Shown: positions 43,711 to 53,064, numbered from the stretch's first letter. The stretch is DNA of 64,000 bases from Novosphingobium beihaiense (GCF_022832375.1 NZ_JALHLG010000024.1:24057-88056), one strand, 5' to 3'. Program-made: numbers and translations. The notes: generated by a model not told the origin, from the letters alone.

Positions 43711-44828
43711 CTGGCCCCAAGGTTCCCTTTGTCGATCTGTCGATCCAGTGGGACCAGATTCAGGATGAGGTCATGCCCGACCTTGCCAGGCTGTTTCAGG
43801 CCAGCGCGTTCTGCCTCGGCCCCTGGGCCACGGCGTTCGAGGCGCAGATTGCCGAATATCTGGGCGTGAAACATGCCATTGCCGTCAACAGCGGCAGTGC
43901 GGCCCTGCACGTTGCGACGATTGCCGCGGGCATAGGGCGCGGCGACAAGGTGCTGGTTCCCGCCCACACGTTCATCGGCACGATCTGGGGCCTGCTCTAC
44001 GAAGGCGCGATTCCGGTCTTTTGCGATGTCGAGGACACCACCGGCAATATCGATCTGGCCGATGCCGAACGCCGTATGGAACCGGGCGTGAAGGCGATCA
44101 TCCCGGTGCATCTCTATGGCCAGCCCGTCGATGTCACGGGTGTGCTGGCTTTCGCCGAACGGCATGGGCTGACCGTCATCGAAGATGCCGCGCAAGCGAT
44201 CGGCGCGCAGTGGCAGGGCAAGGCGATCGGCACGTTCGGTGCGATGGGGTGCTTCAGCTTCTACCCCGGCAAGAATCTCGGCGGGGCTGGCGAAGGCGGC
44301 CTGATCGTAACCGATGACGACGAGAAGGCGAGGCTGGCGCGGATCCTGCGAGAGCATGGCCAGAGCGAGCGGTATGTCCACGAACGCATCGGCTACAACT
44401 ACCGTATGGACGGCATTCAGGCGCTGGTGCTCTCGCACAAGCTGAAGCGGCTGGACGGCTGGACCGGTCAGCGCCGCGCGATCGCCCGCCGCTATGAAGA
44501 TGCACTGGCGGATACGCCGTTGCGCCTGCCTGCCGTCGTCCACGGCGATCATGTCCATCACCTCTACGTCGTGCGCACCGCGGAGCGCGATGCCCTTCGC
44601 ACGTTCCTTGACGAGCAGGGCGTGCAGACAGGGCTCCACTATCCCGTACCGCTATACCGGCAACCCTGCCTTGCAGGCATCGCCACGCCGCCCGCTGACG
44701 GCTTTCCCGTTACCGAGGACTGGGCCGGGAATGGCCTGTCGCTGCCCATGTTCGCGGGCATGACCCAGGCCCAGCAGGATTGCGTCATCGCCGCGATTCA
44801 CGCCTATTTCGAGAAGAGAGCACTATGA
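43707..44828 (+). CDS. DegT/DnrJ/EryC1/StrS aminotransferase (WlbC/WbpE-like)
   Basis: A 373-aa PLP-dependent aminotransferase. [32 protein letters not shown] (about residues 60-91) binds cofactor. [22 protein letters not shown] and [15 protein letters not shown] (Lys about 190) complete the active site. PGKNLG is the form seen in WlbC/WbpE, which aminate the C3 ketone of UDP-GlcNAc-3-oxo-uronic acid. With the adjacent acetyltransferase and Gfo/Idh enzyme it could make a UDP-2,3-diacetamido-uronic acid; this is inference. Confidence 0.87.
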   Translation: MTGPKVPFVDLSIQWDQIQDEVMPDLARLFQASAFCLGPWATAFEAQIAEYLGVKHAIAVNSGSAALHVATIAAGIGRGDKVLVPAHTFIGTIWGLLYEGAIPVFCDVEDTTGNIDLADAERRMEPGVKAIIPVHLYGQPVDVTGVLAFAERHGLTVIEDAAQAIGAQWQGKAIGTFGAMGCFSFYPGKNLGGAGEGGLIVTDDDEKARLARILREHGQSERYVHERIGYNYRMDGIQALVLSHKLKRLDGWTGQRRAIARRYEDALADTPLRLPAVVHGDHVHHLYVVRTAERDALRTFLDEQGVQTGLHYPVPLYRQPCLAGIATPPADGFPVTEDWAGNGLSLPMFAGMTQAQQDCVIAAIHAYFEKRAL

Positions 44829-46408
44829 ACGGTCAGGCTTCCCGCACGAAGATCCTTTGCATCCGGCCGCGGGGAAACCCTGAATGCGCGGATGTGCTGC
44901 ACACTGTGGTCGACGAATGGGTGCATACGCTGGCGCTGCATTGCGACGTCGAGACGATCGATTACGATTTCGATCTTGTCGAAGTGTGCGAACGGGTGAA
45001 GCCGGACTTTCTGCTCTTTGATTCCATCCACTGGGGGCGGAACCATCCCCTGGCCATCGCCAATATCGATGCTTTCCCCGACTTGCCGCGTGCGCTGTTG
45101 CTCAACAGCGATCCGCATGATCCGATGCGGCCGCTGACGATGGACATGGTGTGCGCCTACGGTATCGACACGATCTTCTGCACCGGGATTGAAGACCTTC
45201 AGCAGATGAACGAGCTGCGGCGCTTCAACTGCTTTGTTCTCCCCAAGTTCATCGATAGCGCCACTTTCCGGGACTATGGCGAGGAGAGATCGATCCCCGT
45301 CACGATCATGAGTGCGCACCTCTTTCCCGCCTTCTACCCATGGCGGGCGCAGGTGACGGAAGAGATCCAGCGGATCTTGCCGACGCTGCTCTATACCCAT
45401 CCCGGTTATGCAAAGGGCGAGGTCAATCCCTTTGAAATCCGGGATGAGTCCTATGCCCGGATGCTGTCGCGCAGCCAGTTTTGCCTGACGGATACGACCC
45501 GGCTGGACTATGTGGTGCGCAAGCATCTGGAAATTCCCGCAGCGGGATCGGTGCTTGTTTCTCCCCCGTCCGAAGCCCTTGCAGACTACGGCTTCGTCAA
45601 CATGGAAAACTGTATACTCGGGCCGGCCGGTCCCGAACTCTACGCCAATATTCTGGCCATCGCGCGCGACCGGAGGCTGTACGAGTACATCCGATCGAAC
45701 GGGCACGCTCTGGTCCATAGCCGCTACACGCGCGAGTCCTGGACGCATATTCTGGACTGGTTCGAATGCCGCCGGAATCTGAAGTCCGGGGAAATGGTTC
45801 AGCAGGATGGCGTCTTCGGGGCGTTCAGGGCCGTGCCCGCGGCAGCGGACGCGGCGCCGGTCGTGAATTTCGAAGTTCACGACAATCCGATGGGAGTGAA
45901 GCTGCGCGCCGCTCGCGAGGCGCTGTTGCATGACGGCGATCTTGCAGCGGCAGCCGGAGGGCTTCGCGAGACCATGGACTGGGTCGCCCATGTCGGGGAA
46001 CCCTGGTTCCTGTTGGGGGTCATTGCGTTGGCCGTGGGCGATCGGGAAAACGCAGGGCAATGGCTGATGCGGCGCAGCATGGCTCAGGGAAGTCATGATG
46101 CCAGTCTCGGCCTTCTCGATCCCTGTGAAATCGCGTGGCTCATGTTTCTCGCCTATATCACGGCGGACGAGGCGCTGTTCCAGCAGATGTCGGAGGCTGC
46201 GAGAGGGGCATCGCACCTCAGCATCCGGCGTATGCAATGGCTTATCGCAGGGGCCTCGCCCGTGGCGGATCTCTCTGCGGCCGGTCTCGACAAGCCTTTG
46301 CCGGACGATTGCCTGTCGATCCACTGGCTGGGGGATGAGGATTTCGACTCCTGGTTCGCGCTGATCCAGCGCGTGCTTGCCAAGATTTATGACACTGCGG
46401 CGGCCTGA
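44825..46408 (+). CDS. CgeB-like glycosyltransferase fused to a helical (TPR-like) tail
   Basis: A 527-aa protein. The first ~330 residues look like a GT-B glycosyltransferase of the CgeB/spore-maturation type: an early RPRGNPECADVLH, FLLFDSIHWGRNHP, LLLNSDPHDPMRPL, then the C-terminal lobe with SQFCLTDTTRLDYVVRKHLEIPAAGSVLVSPPS and ENCILG. The remaining ~190 residues are helical (REALLHDGDLAAAAGGLRETMDW, and more), resembling short tetratricopeptide repeats. ATG 44825 overlaps the aminotransferase stop. It is the last gene of the operon and presumably attaches the modified sugar. The acceptor is unknown. Confidence 0.74.
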   Translation: MNGQASRTKILCIRPRGNPECADVLHTVVDEWVHTLALHCDVETIDYDFDLVEVCERVKPDFLLFDSIHWGRNHPLAIANIDAFPDLPRALLLNSDPHDPMRPLTMDMVCAYGIDTIFCTGIEDLQQMNELRRFNCFVLPKFIDSATFRDYGEERSIPVTIMSAHLFPAFYPWRAQVTEEIQRILPTLLYTHPGYAKGEVNPFEIRDESYARMLSRSQFCLTDTTRLDYVVRKHLEIPAAGSVLVSPPSEALADYGFVNMENCILGPAGPELYANILAIARDRRLYEYIRSNGHALVHSRYTRESWTHILDWFECRRNLKSGEMVQQDGVFGAFRAVPAAADAAPVVNFEVHDNPMGVKLRAAREALLHDGDLAAAAGGLRETMDWVAHVGEPWFLLGVIALAVGDRENAGQWLMRRSMAQGSHDASLGLLDPCEIAWLMFLAYITADEALFQQMSEAARGASHLSIRRMQWLIAGASPVADLSAAGLDKPLPDDCLSIHWLGDEDFDSWFALIQRVLAKIYDTAAA

Positions 46409-46431
46409 CAGGCGGCCGTAAAAGGAAAGAG

Positions 46432-46470
46432 GCCCCTTCCGGCGCTGGCAGGGCCATGGCCGGAAGGGGC
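46432..46470 (-). terminator. hairpin terminator after tonB (may also serve the glycan operon)
   Basis: GCCCCTTCCGGC (46432-46443) pairs perfectly over 12 bases with GCCGGAAGGGGC (46459-46470). On the minus strand CTCTTTCCTTTT follows, so it suits the tonB transcript best. Confidence 0.7.
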
Positions 46471-46608
46471 AGGTGTCAGCCGCCCAGGGTGGGGGCGTTC
46501 TGCAAAGCGGGTTGGCCGGAGCGGCAGTGTACGGCGCGGATAGGGCCGCTCCGGCCATGCGGCCGCGATCATTGCTAATCGGGGCCGCAATTCGGGTAAG
46601 GCGGGCCG

Positions 46609-47295
46609 TCAGTCCTGCGGGATCACCCAGCGGATCGTCCCGGCATAGCTGCCTGCGGTCTTTTCGCCATTGGCGCCGGTCGCCGGATCGAACCGCGCGC
46701 GGCGGGTCAGATTGCGGCAAGTCGCCTTGTCGAGCCCTTCATAGCCGCTCGATTGCACGATTGTGCAATCGCTCACCCGGCCATCGGTGTCGATGGCCAG
46801 CCGGAAGCGGACCGTGCCGGTGTGCCCCAGCCGGATATCGGAGGTAGGATAGTCGTTTGTCGTCACCCATAGCGCGGCATTGTTGCGCGGCTTGGCAACC
46901 TTGGGCGTGAACCGCGCGGTGGGCTCGGGCGGTGCGATGCCGGGGATGAAGACGAGATCGTCACTGCCGGTGCGTCCCGCCGGTTCCACTCTGACCGGAT
47001 CCGCCAGATGGAGCGGCGGATCGATGGCAACGGTGGTTTCCGGTTTGGGCAATGGGGTGAAGTTGTCCTGCACAACCGGCTTTTGCGGTTCGGCTTTGGG
47101 TTCCTCTGTGGGTTGTGGCGGGATCGGCCGGATCGGGATCTGCTCGCCGGTGAGGCGGGGCGGCGGCGGATCCTGGAGGAAACGAACGGCAAGGCCGTTG
47201 ACCAGAGCCAGCGCCAGTCCGGCCTGGATCAGCGCGACCGTGCCACCGGTCAACGCCTTGCGGCCACGGCCTGCATTCCCGTCTGCATAAGACAT
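46609..47295 (-). CDS. TonB family energy transducer
   Basis: A 228-aa TonB-like protein. One membrane helix (about residues 17-38), then a Pro/Glu-rich periplasmic stretch of about 110 residues (PIRPIPPQPTEEPKAEPQKP and others), then the globular C-terminal domain. That domain has YPTSDIRLGHTGTVRFRLAIDTDGRVSDCTIVQSSGYEGLDKATC (about 150-195). It transmits proton-motive force to outer-membrane transporters. ATG 47295 follows GGAGGGG. The upstream 240 bases are AT-rich. No ExbB/ExbD gene is adjacent. Confidence 0.87.
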   Translation of the reverse strand: MSYADGNAGRGRKALTGGTVALIQAGLALALVNGLAVRFLQDPPPPRLTGEQIPIRPIPPQPTEEPKAEPQKPVVQDNFTPLPKPETTVAIDPPLHLADPVRVEPAGRTGSDDLVFIPGIAPPEPTARFTPKVAKPRNNAALWVTTNDYPTSDIRLGHTGTVRFRLAIDTDGRVSDCTIVQSSGYEGLDKATCRNLTRRARFDPATGANGEKTAGSYAGTIRWVIPQD

Positions 47296-47536
47296 GAGCA
47301 ATCCCCTCCATTGTTGGCCATTTGCTTGCGGTTTGCCGCAAGCCTGGCGCTGTTCATGGCAGGAAGCGTAACACAACCTTTTCAGTTGGGAATTATTTTT
47401 TACTAAGCATATCAAGTATTTAAAAATACATAGCTATAATAACCATGCTTACTTGTGGCCGGACTCGCAGGTTTGCGTGCCTCTCGCGCCATGGCCTGAA
47501 TCGATGCTGAATGAATAAAATGCCGCTTGCGGGGCG

Positions 47537-49063
47537 TCAGCGCGCCGCGGCCAGGGCTTTTTGTCTGCGCCGCTGCACCGAACTGCCCAGCCCGATCGCC
47601 TCGCGGTATTTGGCGACGGTGCGGCGGGCGAGTTCGAAGCCCTTCTGCTTGAGCAGTTCGACGAGGGCATCGTCAGACAGGATCGCCTTGGGGTCTTCGG
47701 CATCGATCAGCTGCTTGATCGCGGCCTTGACCGCTTCGGCCGAAGCTCCGCCTTCGCCGCCCGCAGAGGCGACGCCCGAACTGAAGAAGTATTTCAGCTC
47801 ATAAGTGCCGCGCGGACAGTTGAGGAACTTGTTCGATGTCACGCGGCTGACCGTGGATTCGTGCATCCCGATCGCTTCGGCAACGGTGCGCAGGGTCAGC
47901 GGCTTCAGGTGCGAGACGCCGTGGCGGAAGAAGCCGTCCTGCTGCTTCACCAGTTCGGTGGCGACTTTGAGGATGGTCTTCTGCCGCTGGTCGAGCGCCT
48001 TGATCAGCCAGTTGGCGTCGGCCAGCTTTTCCGAAAGCCAGGCGCGCGAGGTCTTGTCGTCGCAGGTGCCCTTGAGTTCGACGTAGTAGCCGCGATTGAC
48101 GATAAGGCGCGGCAAAGTCGCCTGGTTGAGCGCGATGTCCCAGCCGCCGTCGTCGCGCGGGGTCACGAGGATATCCGGCGTGACCGCCGCGCCCGGTTCG
48201 CCGCCGAAGCGCAGGCCGGGCTTGGGATCGTAGCCGCGCAATTCGGCCAGCATGTCGGCGAAATCCTCGTCGTCCACGCTGCAAAGGCGCTTCAGCCGGG
48301 CCAGTTCGCCGCGCCCGATCAGGTCAAGGTTGTCGATCAGCTTGGCCATGCATGGATCGTAACGGTCCGCTTCGCGGGCCTGCAGGGCGATGCATTCGGA
48401 CAAAGTGCGGGCGCCCACGCCGGTGGGGTCGAGCGACTGGATCACGGCTAGCCCCTGTTCCGCCTCTCCGACTTCGACGCCCAGATCGCTGGCGATTTCG
48501 GTGGTCGAGGCGGGAAGATAGCCGGTCTCGTCAAGCTGGCCCGCGATGTAGCGCGCGATTCCGGCCAGCAGCGGATCGCTGGTGGCCGTGCCGATCTGGG
48601 CTTCGAGGTGCGCGCTCAGCGTTTCGCTGCCGCCGGGGCGTTCGTCGATGCCGGGGCCTTCTTCACCGCCCGGGCCGCGCAAGTCGGCGCCCCACCCGGA
48701 ATCGGCGCCGGACTCTGTCGAGGCGCGCTGGCCATCGCCGGTGTCACGGTCCCGGTCGAGCGCGGAAGCATCGATGTCGAGCGGGCGGTCGTCGGCCCCG
48801 TGGCCTTCACCGATAAGCTGATCGACCGAGGATCCTTCCAGCGTGGTGCGCCGGGCCTCTTCTGGCATTTCCACGGTTTCGGCGGCAGCAGGCTCGGAGG
48901 GCTGGGCGTTGACGTCCAGCAGCGGATTGCTTTCCAGCGATTCGCCGATGAAGGCTTCGATTTCGAGGTTGGACAGCGCCAGCAGCTTGATCGCCTGCTG
49001 CAGCTGCGGCGTCATCACCAGCGACTGGCTTTGCCGCAGATCCAGCCGTGGCCCCAGCGCCAT
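47537..49063 (-). CDS. rpoN: RNA polymerase sigma-54 factor
   Basis: A 508-aa RpoN that directs transcription from -24/-12 promoters with activator ATPases. The N-terminal LDLRQSQSLVMTPQLQQAIKLLALSNLEIEAFI is the activator-interacting region. Region II is acidic (about 60-150), with a central core domain. The helix-turn-helix IGMHESTVSRVTSNKFL is near 385, and a short C-terminal end carries ARRTVAKYREAIGLGSSVQRRRQK, the RpoN box. It follows lptB by 26 bases on the same strand, a common alphaproteobacterial pairing. Confidence 0.95.
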   Translation of the reverse strand: MALGPRLDLRQSQSLVMTPQLQQAIKLLALSNLEIEAFIGESLESNPLLDVNAQPSEPAAAETVEMPEEARRTTLEGSSVDQLIGEGHGADDRPLDIDASALDRDRDTGDGQRASTESGADSGWGADLRGPGGEEGPGIDERPGGSETLSAHLEAQIGTATSDPLLAGIARYIAGQLDETGYLPASTTEIASDLGVEVGEAEQGLAVIQSLDPTGVGARTLSECIALQAREADRYDPCMAKLIDNLDLIGRGELARLKRLCSVDDEDFADMLAELRGYDPKPGLRFGGEPGAAVTPDILVTPRDDGGWDIALNQATLPRLIVNRGYYVELKGTCDDKTSRAWLSEKLADANWLIKALDQRQKTILKVATELVKQQDGFFRHGVSHLKPLTLRTVAEAIGMHESTVSRVTSNKFLNCPRGTYELKYFFSSGVASAGGEGGASAEAVKAAIKQLIDAEDPKAILSDDALVELLKQKGFELARRTVAKYREAIGLGSSVQRRRQKALAAAR

Positions 49064-49089
49064 CGGTTAGTCCTCCCGCGCGGCAGGCC

Positions 49090-49884
49090 TCACAGCGTGA
49101 AGCCTTCGCCCAGATAGAGGCGCCGCACGTTTTCGTCCGCAACCAGCGCTTCGGGGCTGCCCGCGAACAGCACTTGTCCGCCGTAGATGATGCAGGCCCG
49201 GTCAACGATATCCAGCGTTTCGCGCACGTTGTGATCGGTGATCAGCACGCCGATGCCGCGCGTCTTGAGATCGCGCACGAGATCGCGGATGTCCGCGATG
49301 GAAAGCGGGTCGATGCCTGCGAAAGGCTCGTCGAGCAGCATGATAGAGGGCTTGGCGGCCAGCGCGCGGGCAATCTCGCAGCGGCGGCGTTCGCCGCCCG
49401 AAAGCGCCATGGCCGGGCTGGTGCGCAGCCTGGTCAGGCCGAACTCGTCGAGCAGACGCTCCAGTTCCTCGCCGCGCACGTCCGCCTCAGGCTCGTTGAG
49501 TTCGAGCACGGCGCTGATGTTCTGTTCGACCGTCATGCCCCGAAAGATCGAGGTTTCCTGCGGCAGATAGCCAAGGCCGAGGATCGCGCGGCGGTACATC
49601 GGCAGGCGGGTAACATCGATGCCGTCCATCAGGATGCGGCCGGAATCGGGGCGGACCAGCCCCATGATCGAATAGAAGCAGGTGGTCTTGCCTGCACCGT
49701 TGGGGCCCAGCAGGCCGAGCACTTCGCCCTTGGCCACCGACAGCGAGATATCGGTTAGCACCGCCCGCTTGTCGTAACTCTTGGCGATCGAAATGACTTC
49801 GAGCCCGCCGCGTTCGGCCAGCAATGCCGCGGCTGCGGCGGGGCCGCCGGCATGTTCCTGCGCAAGATCAATCGTACCGGTCAT
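49090..49884 (-). CDS. lptB: LPS export ABC transporter ATP-binding protein
   Basis: A 264-aa ABC ATPase of the lipopolysaccharide exporter. The Walker A is GLLGPNGAGKTTCFYSIMG (about 54-72). The Q-loop is LPQETSIFRGMTV. The signature LSGGERRRCEIARAL lies around 150-165, with Walker B IMLLDEPFAGIDP. The D-loop and H-loop TDHNVRETL are complete. The start at 49884 is chosen over a frame 15 codons longer. It is co-transcribed with rpoN; lptA and lptC are not directly upstream here, unlike the frequent lptC-lptA-lptB-rpoN order. Confidence 0.95.
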   Translation of the reverse strand: MTGTIDLAQEHAGGPAAAAALLAERGGLEVISIAKSYDKRAVLTDISLSVAKGEVLGLLGPNGAGKTTCFYSIMGLVRPDSGRILMDGIDVTRLPMYRRAILGLGYLPQETSIFRGMTVEQNISAVLELNEPEADVRGEELERLLDEFGLTRLRTSPAMALSGGERRRCEIARALAAKPSIMLLDEPFAGIDPLSIADIRDLVRDLKTRGIGVLITDHNVRETLDIVDRACIIYGGQVLFAGSPEALVADENVRRLYLGEGFTL

Positions 49885-50083
49885 CCCTGCGGGGTTTACG
49901 CAGCACGCGGGGCGACGGCAACCCGGCATTTCCAGTTGTATGGGGGATCTGGCAAGTTTCGTGCATGAGTCGGCCCGGCGGCACGAACGAATCTTGTTCG
50001 CACTTGCAAAAAATTGAACTAATCTTGATTTAAGTGCATTTAGGTGTTCTAGTCAGGTTCATCGGTCGCGTTGGAGTCGCTTG

Positions 50084-50479
50084 ATGAACAACAGCACGAA
50101 TCACGGCGCAATGCCGCAGAATGCGATGCTTGACGGCGAGGATCGCCCGGTGCCCGATTGGCGCCGCAAGATGAGCGATCATATCGCTTATGCCCTGCTG
50201 GTCTATACGGCGCTGCAGATATTCGTGACGATCGGTGCGCTCAAGGCGAACGGCAGTTCGCTGCTGCCTTATCTGGCGCTGATTATCCTTGTGATCGCGA
50301 TTATTCCGGCCTGCCGCCGTTTCGAATCGCGCTGGAACCGGCTGACGGACGAACAGGCCCACGATCCCGCGCTTGCGCCTTACTACAGGCGGGACCGGTT
50401 GATGCTGTGGGGGCTGGCCATTGGCCTGCCGTTCGCGCTGACAGGCCTGTTCAAGGTTCTCGCGCTTACCTTTACCTGA
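50084..50479 (+). CDS. two-span membrane protein of unknown function
   Basis: A 131-aa protein with two or three hydrophobic helices: about residues 35-53, 57-76 (LLPYLALIILVIAIIPA) and 106-127. Between them RRFESRWNRLTDEQAHDPALAPYYRRDRLMLW is a charged loop. ATG 50084 follows TTGGAGTCGC. It is divergent from lptB across an AT-rich stretch. No family could be named. Confidence 0.65.
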   Translation: MNNSTNHGAMPQNAMLDGEDRPVPDWRRKMSDHIAYALLVYTALQIFVTIGALKANGSSLLPYLALIILVIAIIPACRRFESRWNRLTDEQAHDPALAPYYRRDRLMLWGLAIGLPFALTGLFKVLALTFT

Positions 50480-50628
50480 TCGTCGAGAGCCCGTTTCAGG
50501 CTGATCCGGACCCGGCAAAACGTTTCCTCAGACAACTCTCATTTGCCCTTCGCCCGCGCGGGGACTAGGGCGGACCGTCATGCGCCCGGATGCGGGCGCG
50601 GGCGAATGATCAGGGAGTTGCCTTTCAC

Positions 50629-51975
50629 ATGCTCAGTCCGGACCAGGCCAGGGACCGCGCGCAGGATCTGGTGGAGCGTGCCCGCCGCGCCGGGGCAGAC
50701 GCTGCCGATGCAGTTTACGGGGCCAATGCCTCCGAAGGCATTCAGATCCGCCTGGGCAAGCTGGAGGATGTGGAGCGGTCCGAAAGCGAGCATATCGCGC
50801 TGCGCGTCTTCCTGGGCCAGCGTTCCGCCAGCATCGGATCGTCCGACCTTTCGCCCCAGGCACTCGACGAACTGGCCGCCCGCGCCATCGACATGGCCCG
50901 CGCCGCCCCGGAAGACCGTTACGCCGGTCTCGCTCCGGAAGACATGCTGAGCCACGGCCCCTGGCAGGATCTGGACCTTGTCGACCCGTCCGAACCCAGC
51001 CCGCAGACCCTGCGCGCCATGGCCGAAGAGGCTGAGGATGCCGCCCGTGCCGTGGCCGGGATCACCAATTCGGATGGCGCTTCGGCCAGTGCGGGGTCGG
51101 GCGTGTTCGCGCTGGCGACCAGCCATGGCTTTGCCGGAGGATACGGTTCGACCAGCCACTCGGTCAGCGTCTCGGTCGTTGGCGGCGAAGGCGCGGCCAA
51201 GCAGCGGGATCATGCCTGGCGCTCCGCGCATCACGGCGCCGATCTGCCGTCGCCGGCAGAAACCGGCGCGCTGGCCGGGGAGCGCACCGTGGCGCGGCTC
51301 GGATCGGGCCGGATGAAGAGTGGCACGATGCCGGTGGTGTTCGATCCGCGCGTCGCGGGCAGCCTGATCGGCCATCTGATCGGCGCGATGTCGGGCAGTG
51401 CCATCGCGCGCCGGTCGAGTTTCCTGCTGGACAAGCTGGGCGAACAGATCTTCGCGCCCGGCACCGCCATTGTCGAAGATCCGCACACCCCGCGGGGCCT
51501 GCGTTCGCGCATGTTCGATGGCGAGGGGCTGGCAACGGTGAAGCGCGATCTTGTCGCGGACGGCAAAGTCACCGGCTGGCTGCTCGATAGTGCCTCGGCC
51601 CGCCAGCTGGACATGCAGCCCACGGGTCACGCGGCCCGCAACGGCGGCGGCGCGCCCAGCGTTTCGGTCGGCAATGTGCATCTCGCGGCGGGGCCGCTCT
51701 CGCCTGCCGAACTGATGGCGGATATCAAGGACGGCGTCTATGTGACCGAACTGATCGGCCATGGCGTGAACGGCGTGACGGGCGATTACAGCCGCGGCGC
51801 AACCGGCTTTCGCATCGTCAACGGCGAACTGGCCGGGCCGGTTTCGGAATTCACCGTGGCGGGAAACCTGCTTTCGATGTTCGCGCAGCTCACCCCGGCG
51901 AACGACCTCGAATGGTACCGTGCAATCAACGTGCCGACCGTGCGCGTCGACGGCATGGCGATCGCGGGCGACTGA
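50629..51975 (+). CDS. pmbA: TldD/PmbA family metalloprotease subunit
   Basis: A 448-aa PmbA/TldE-like peptidase homologue. A first domain runs through SPDQARDRAQDLVERARRAGADAADAVYGANASEGIQIRLG. A central GSGRMKSGTMPVVFDPRVAGSLIGHLIGAMSGSAIARRSSFLLDKLG (about residues 223-270) and the C-terminal SVSVGNVHLAAG are family features. TldD/TldE process modified peptides, such as microcin B17. Only this subunit is seen in the window. ATG 50629 with GGGAG 11 bases before is the likely start; an ATG 39 bases upstream is less likely. Confidence 0.87.
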   Translation: MLSPDQARDRAQDLVERARRAGADAADAVYGANASEGIQIRLGKLEDVERSESEHIALRVFLGQRSASIGSSDLSPQALDELAARAIDMARAAPEDRYAGLAPEDMLSHGPWQDLDLVDPSEPSPQTLRAMAEEAEDAARAVAGITNSDGASASAGSGVFALATSHGFAGGYGSTSHSVSVSVVGGEGAAKQRDHAWRSAHHGADLPSPAETGALAGERTVARLGSGRMKSGTMPVVFDPRVAGSLIGHLIGAMSGSAIARRSSFLLDKLGEQIFAPGTAIVEDPHTPRGLRSRMFDGEGLATVKRDLVADGKVTGWLLDSASARQLDMQPTGHAARNGGGAPSVSVGNVHLAAGPLSPAELMADIKDGVYVTELIGHGVNGVTGDYSRGATGFRIVNGELAGPVSEFTVAGNLLSMFAQLTPANDLEWYRAINVPTVRVDGMAIAGD

Positions 51976-51978
51976 CCT

Positions 51979-52446
51979 CTATCCTGCCCCGGCATGGGCC
52001 CTGATGCGCTGCCGGGTGGAAAGCAGCGGGCCTTCCGGCTTGGCGGCCGGGGCGAACTGGCCCAGCCCCACACGCTGGGCTGGCAGGTTGATATAGATCG
52101 CCTCGGTCCCCTGCGGGCTATAGGCTTCGTGCCAGAAACCGGCGCCTTGCGGGTCCTTCAGAAAATCGCGCCACCATCCGCTGTGCGGCATGGAGCGCGT
52201 GAAGGCCTCCAGGCTGGGCAAGTCGCGCCAGTACTGGCGGAAGCCGATATGGTTCCAGCCGAACAGCATCCGGTCCTCTGCCAACAGTCCCTCGGGCGGG
52301 TGGTTGCGGATTTCGGCCAGCCCGCGCCCGAGGCGCAGCATGGCAGGCAGCGCGCGCAAGCGGCGCAGCTTGAAGCCCAGAATGACGACGACCAGTTCGG
52401 GATAGGCGGATAGATCGACCGTTTCGCGCAACGTCTCTGCTTGCAT
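51979..52446 (-). CDS. DUF4188 family protein
   Basis: A 155-aa protein matching DUF4188, a small haem/oxygenase-like or stress-response ferredoxin-like fold. YWRDLPSLEAFTRSMPHSGWWRDFLKD (about residues 70-97) and FWHEAYSPQGTEAIYINLPAQ are the family motifs. It is divergent from the TetR gene at 52504, with two palindromic operator-like sites between the starts, so it is probably repressed by that TetR protein. Its stop lies three bases from the pmbA stop on the other strand. The biochemical function is not established. Confidence 0.78.
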   Translation of the reverse strand: MQAETLRETVDLSAYPELVVVILGFKLRRLRALPAMLRLGRGLAEIRNHPPEGLLAEDRMLFGWNHIGFRQYWRDLPSLEAFTRSMPHSGWWRDFLKDPQGAGFWHEAYSPQGTEAIYINLPAQRVGLGQFAPAAKPEGPLLSTRQRIRAHAGAG

Positions 52447-52460
52447 GGCGAATCTCCTTG

Positions 52461-52500
52461 CTTACAATGTAAACAGGTATCGGAAGTTTACGGTGTAAAC
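52461..52500. promoter_or_regulatory. pair of TetR operator-like palindromes
   Basis: CTTACAATGTAAAC (52461-52474) and GTTTACGGTGTAAAC (52486-52500) are dyads with the common half TTAC/GTAA, their centres 26 bases apart. They lie between the divergent DUF4188 and TetR start codons. Confidence 0.65.
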
Positions 52501-52503
52501 AAG

Positions 52504-53064
52504 ATGGAAGGCGAAGCCGCCCAGGGAAATTTGCGCACCCGCCTGATCGGGGCGGCCGAACGGCTGCTTGACGAGCAAGGTGAAGCGGCGGTGACGCTGC
52601 GCGCGCTGGCGCGGGAAACCGGCGTCTCGGCCATGGCGCCCTACCGTCACTTTGCAGACAAGGCGGCGCTGCTGGGCGCCGTGGCGGAAGCGGGGTTCGC
52701 GCAATTGGCTGCGGTGCTGGAGGAGGCCGACGCGCAAGAGGACCCCAGATCCGCGCTGGTCGCGCAGGGGCAGGCCTATTTCCGCTTCGCGCAAGACAGG
52801 CCTGCGCTGTTCCGGCTGATGTTTGGCGGCAAACCGGTTTGCGAAGCGCCCCCCCAAGCGCATGGCGATGCGTTTGCCGTCTTGTTCCGCCGGGTTTCCG
52901 GGATGGCCGCTGGCGATCCGCAAACGGCGGCGCTGGCGGCATGGAGCACGGTGCACGGGCTGGCGACGCTGGCACTCGATGGAAAGGGTCCTGCCGGGGA
53001 CGAGCCGGTGCGTGCGGTGCTGATGCTGGTGGCAGAGGGGATCGTGGCCGGGGCTTCATTCTAA
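52504..53064 (+). CDS. TetR/AcrR family regulator
   Basis: A 186-aa regulator with the classic N-terminal helix-turn-helix (residues about 11-55: LRTRLIGAAERLLDEQGEAAVTLRALARETGVSAMAPYRHFADKAALL) and a ligand domain containing a YFRFAQDRPALFRLMFGG segment typical of the WHG subfamily. ATG 52504 lies directly after the two operator-like dyads, so it probably regulates itself and the DUF4188 gene. The inducer is unknown. Confidence 0.88.
   Translation: MEGEAAQGNLRTRLIGAAERLLDEQGEAAVTLRALARETGVSAMAPYRHFADKAALLGAVAEAGFAQLAAVLEEADAQEDPRSALVAQGQAYFRFAQDRPALFRLMFGGKPVCEAPPQAHGDAFAVLFRRVSGMAAGDPQTAALAAWSTVHGLATLALDGKGPAGDEPVRAVLMLVAEGIVAGASF

Noticed and set aside
44804..46720. Long minus-strand frame opposite the fused glycosyltransferase
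   Set aside because: It extends over a hairpin and has no motif; the plus-strand gene fits operon overlaps.
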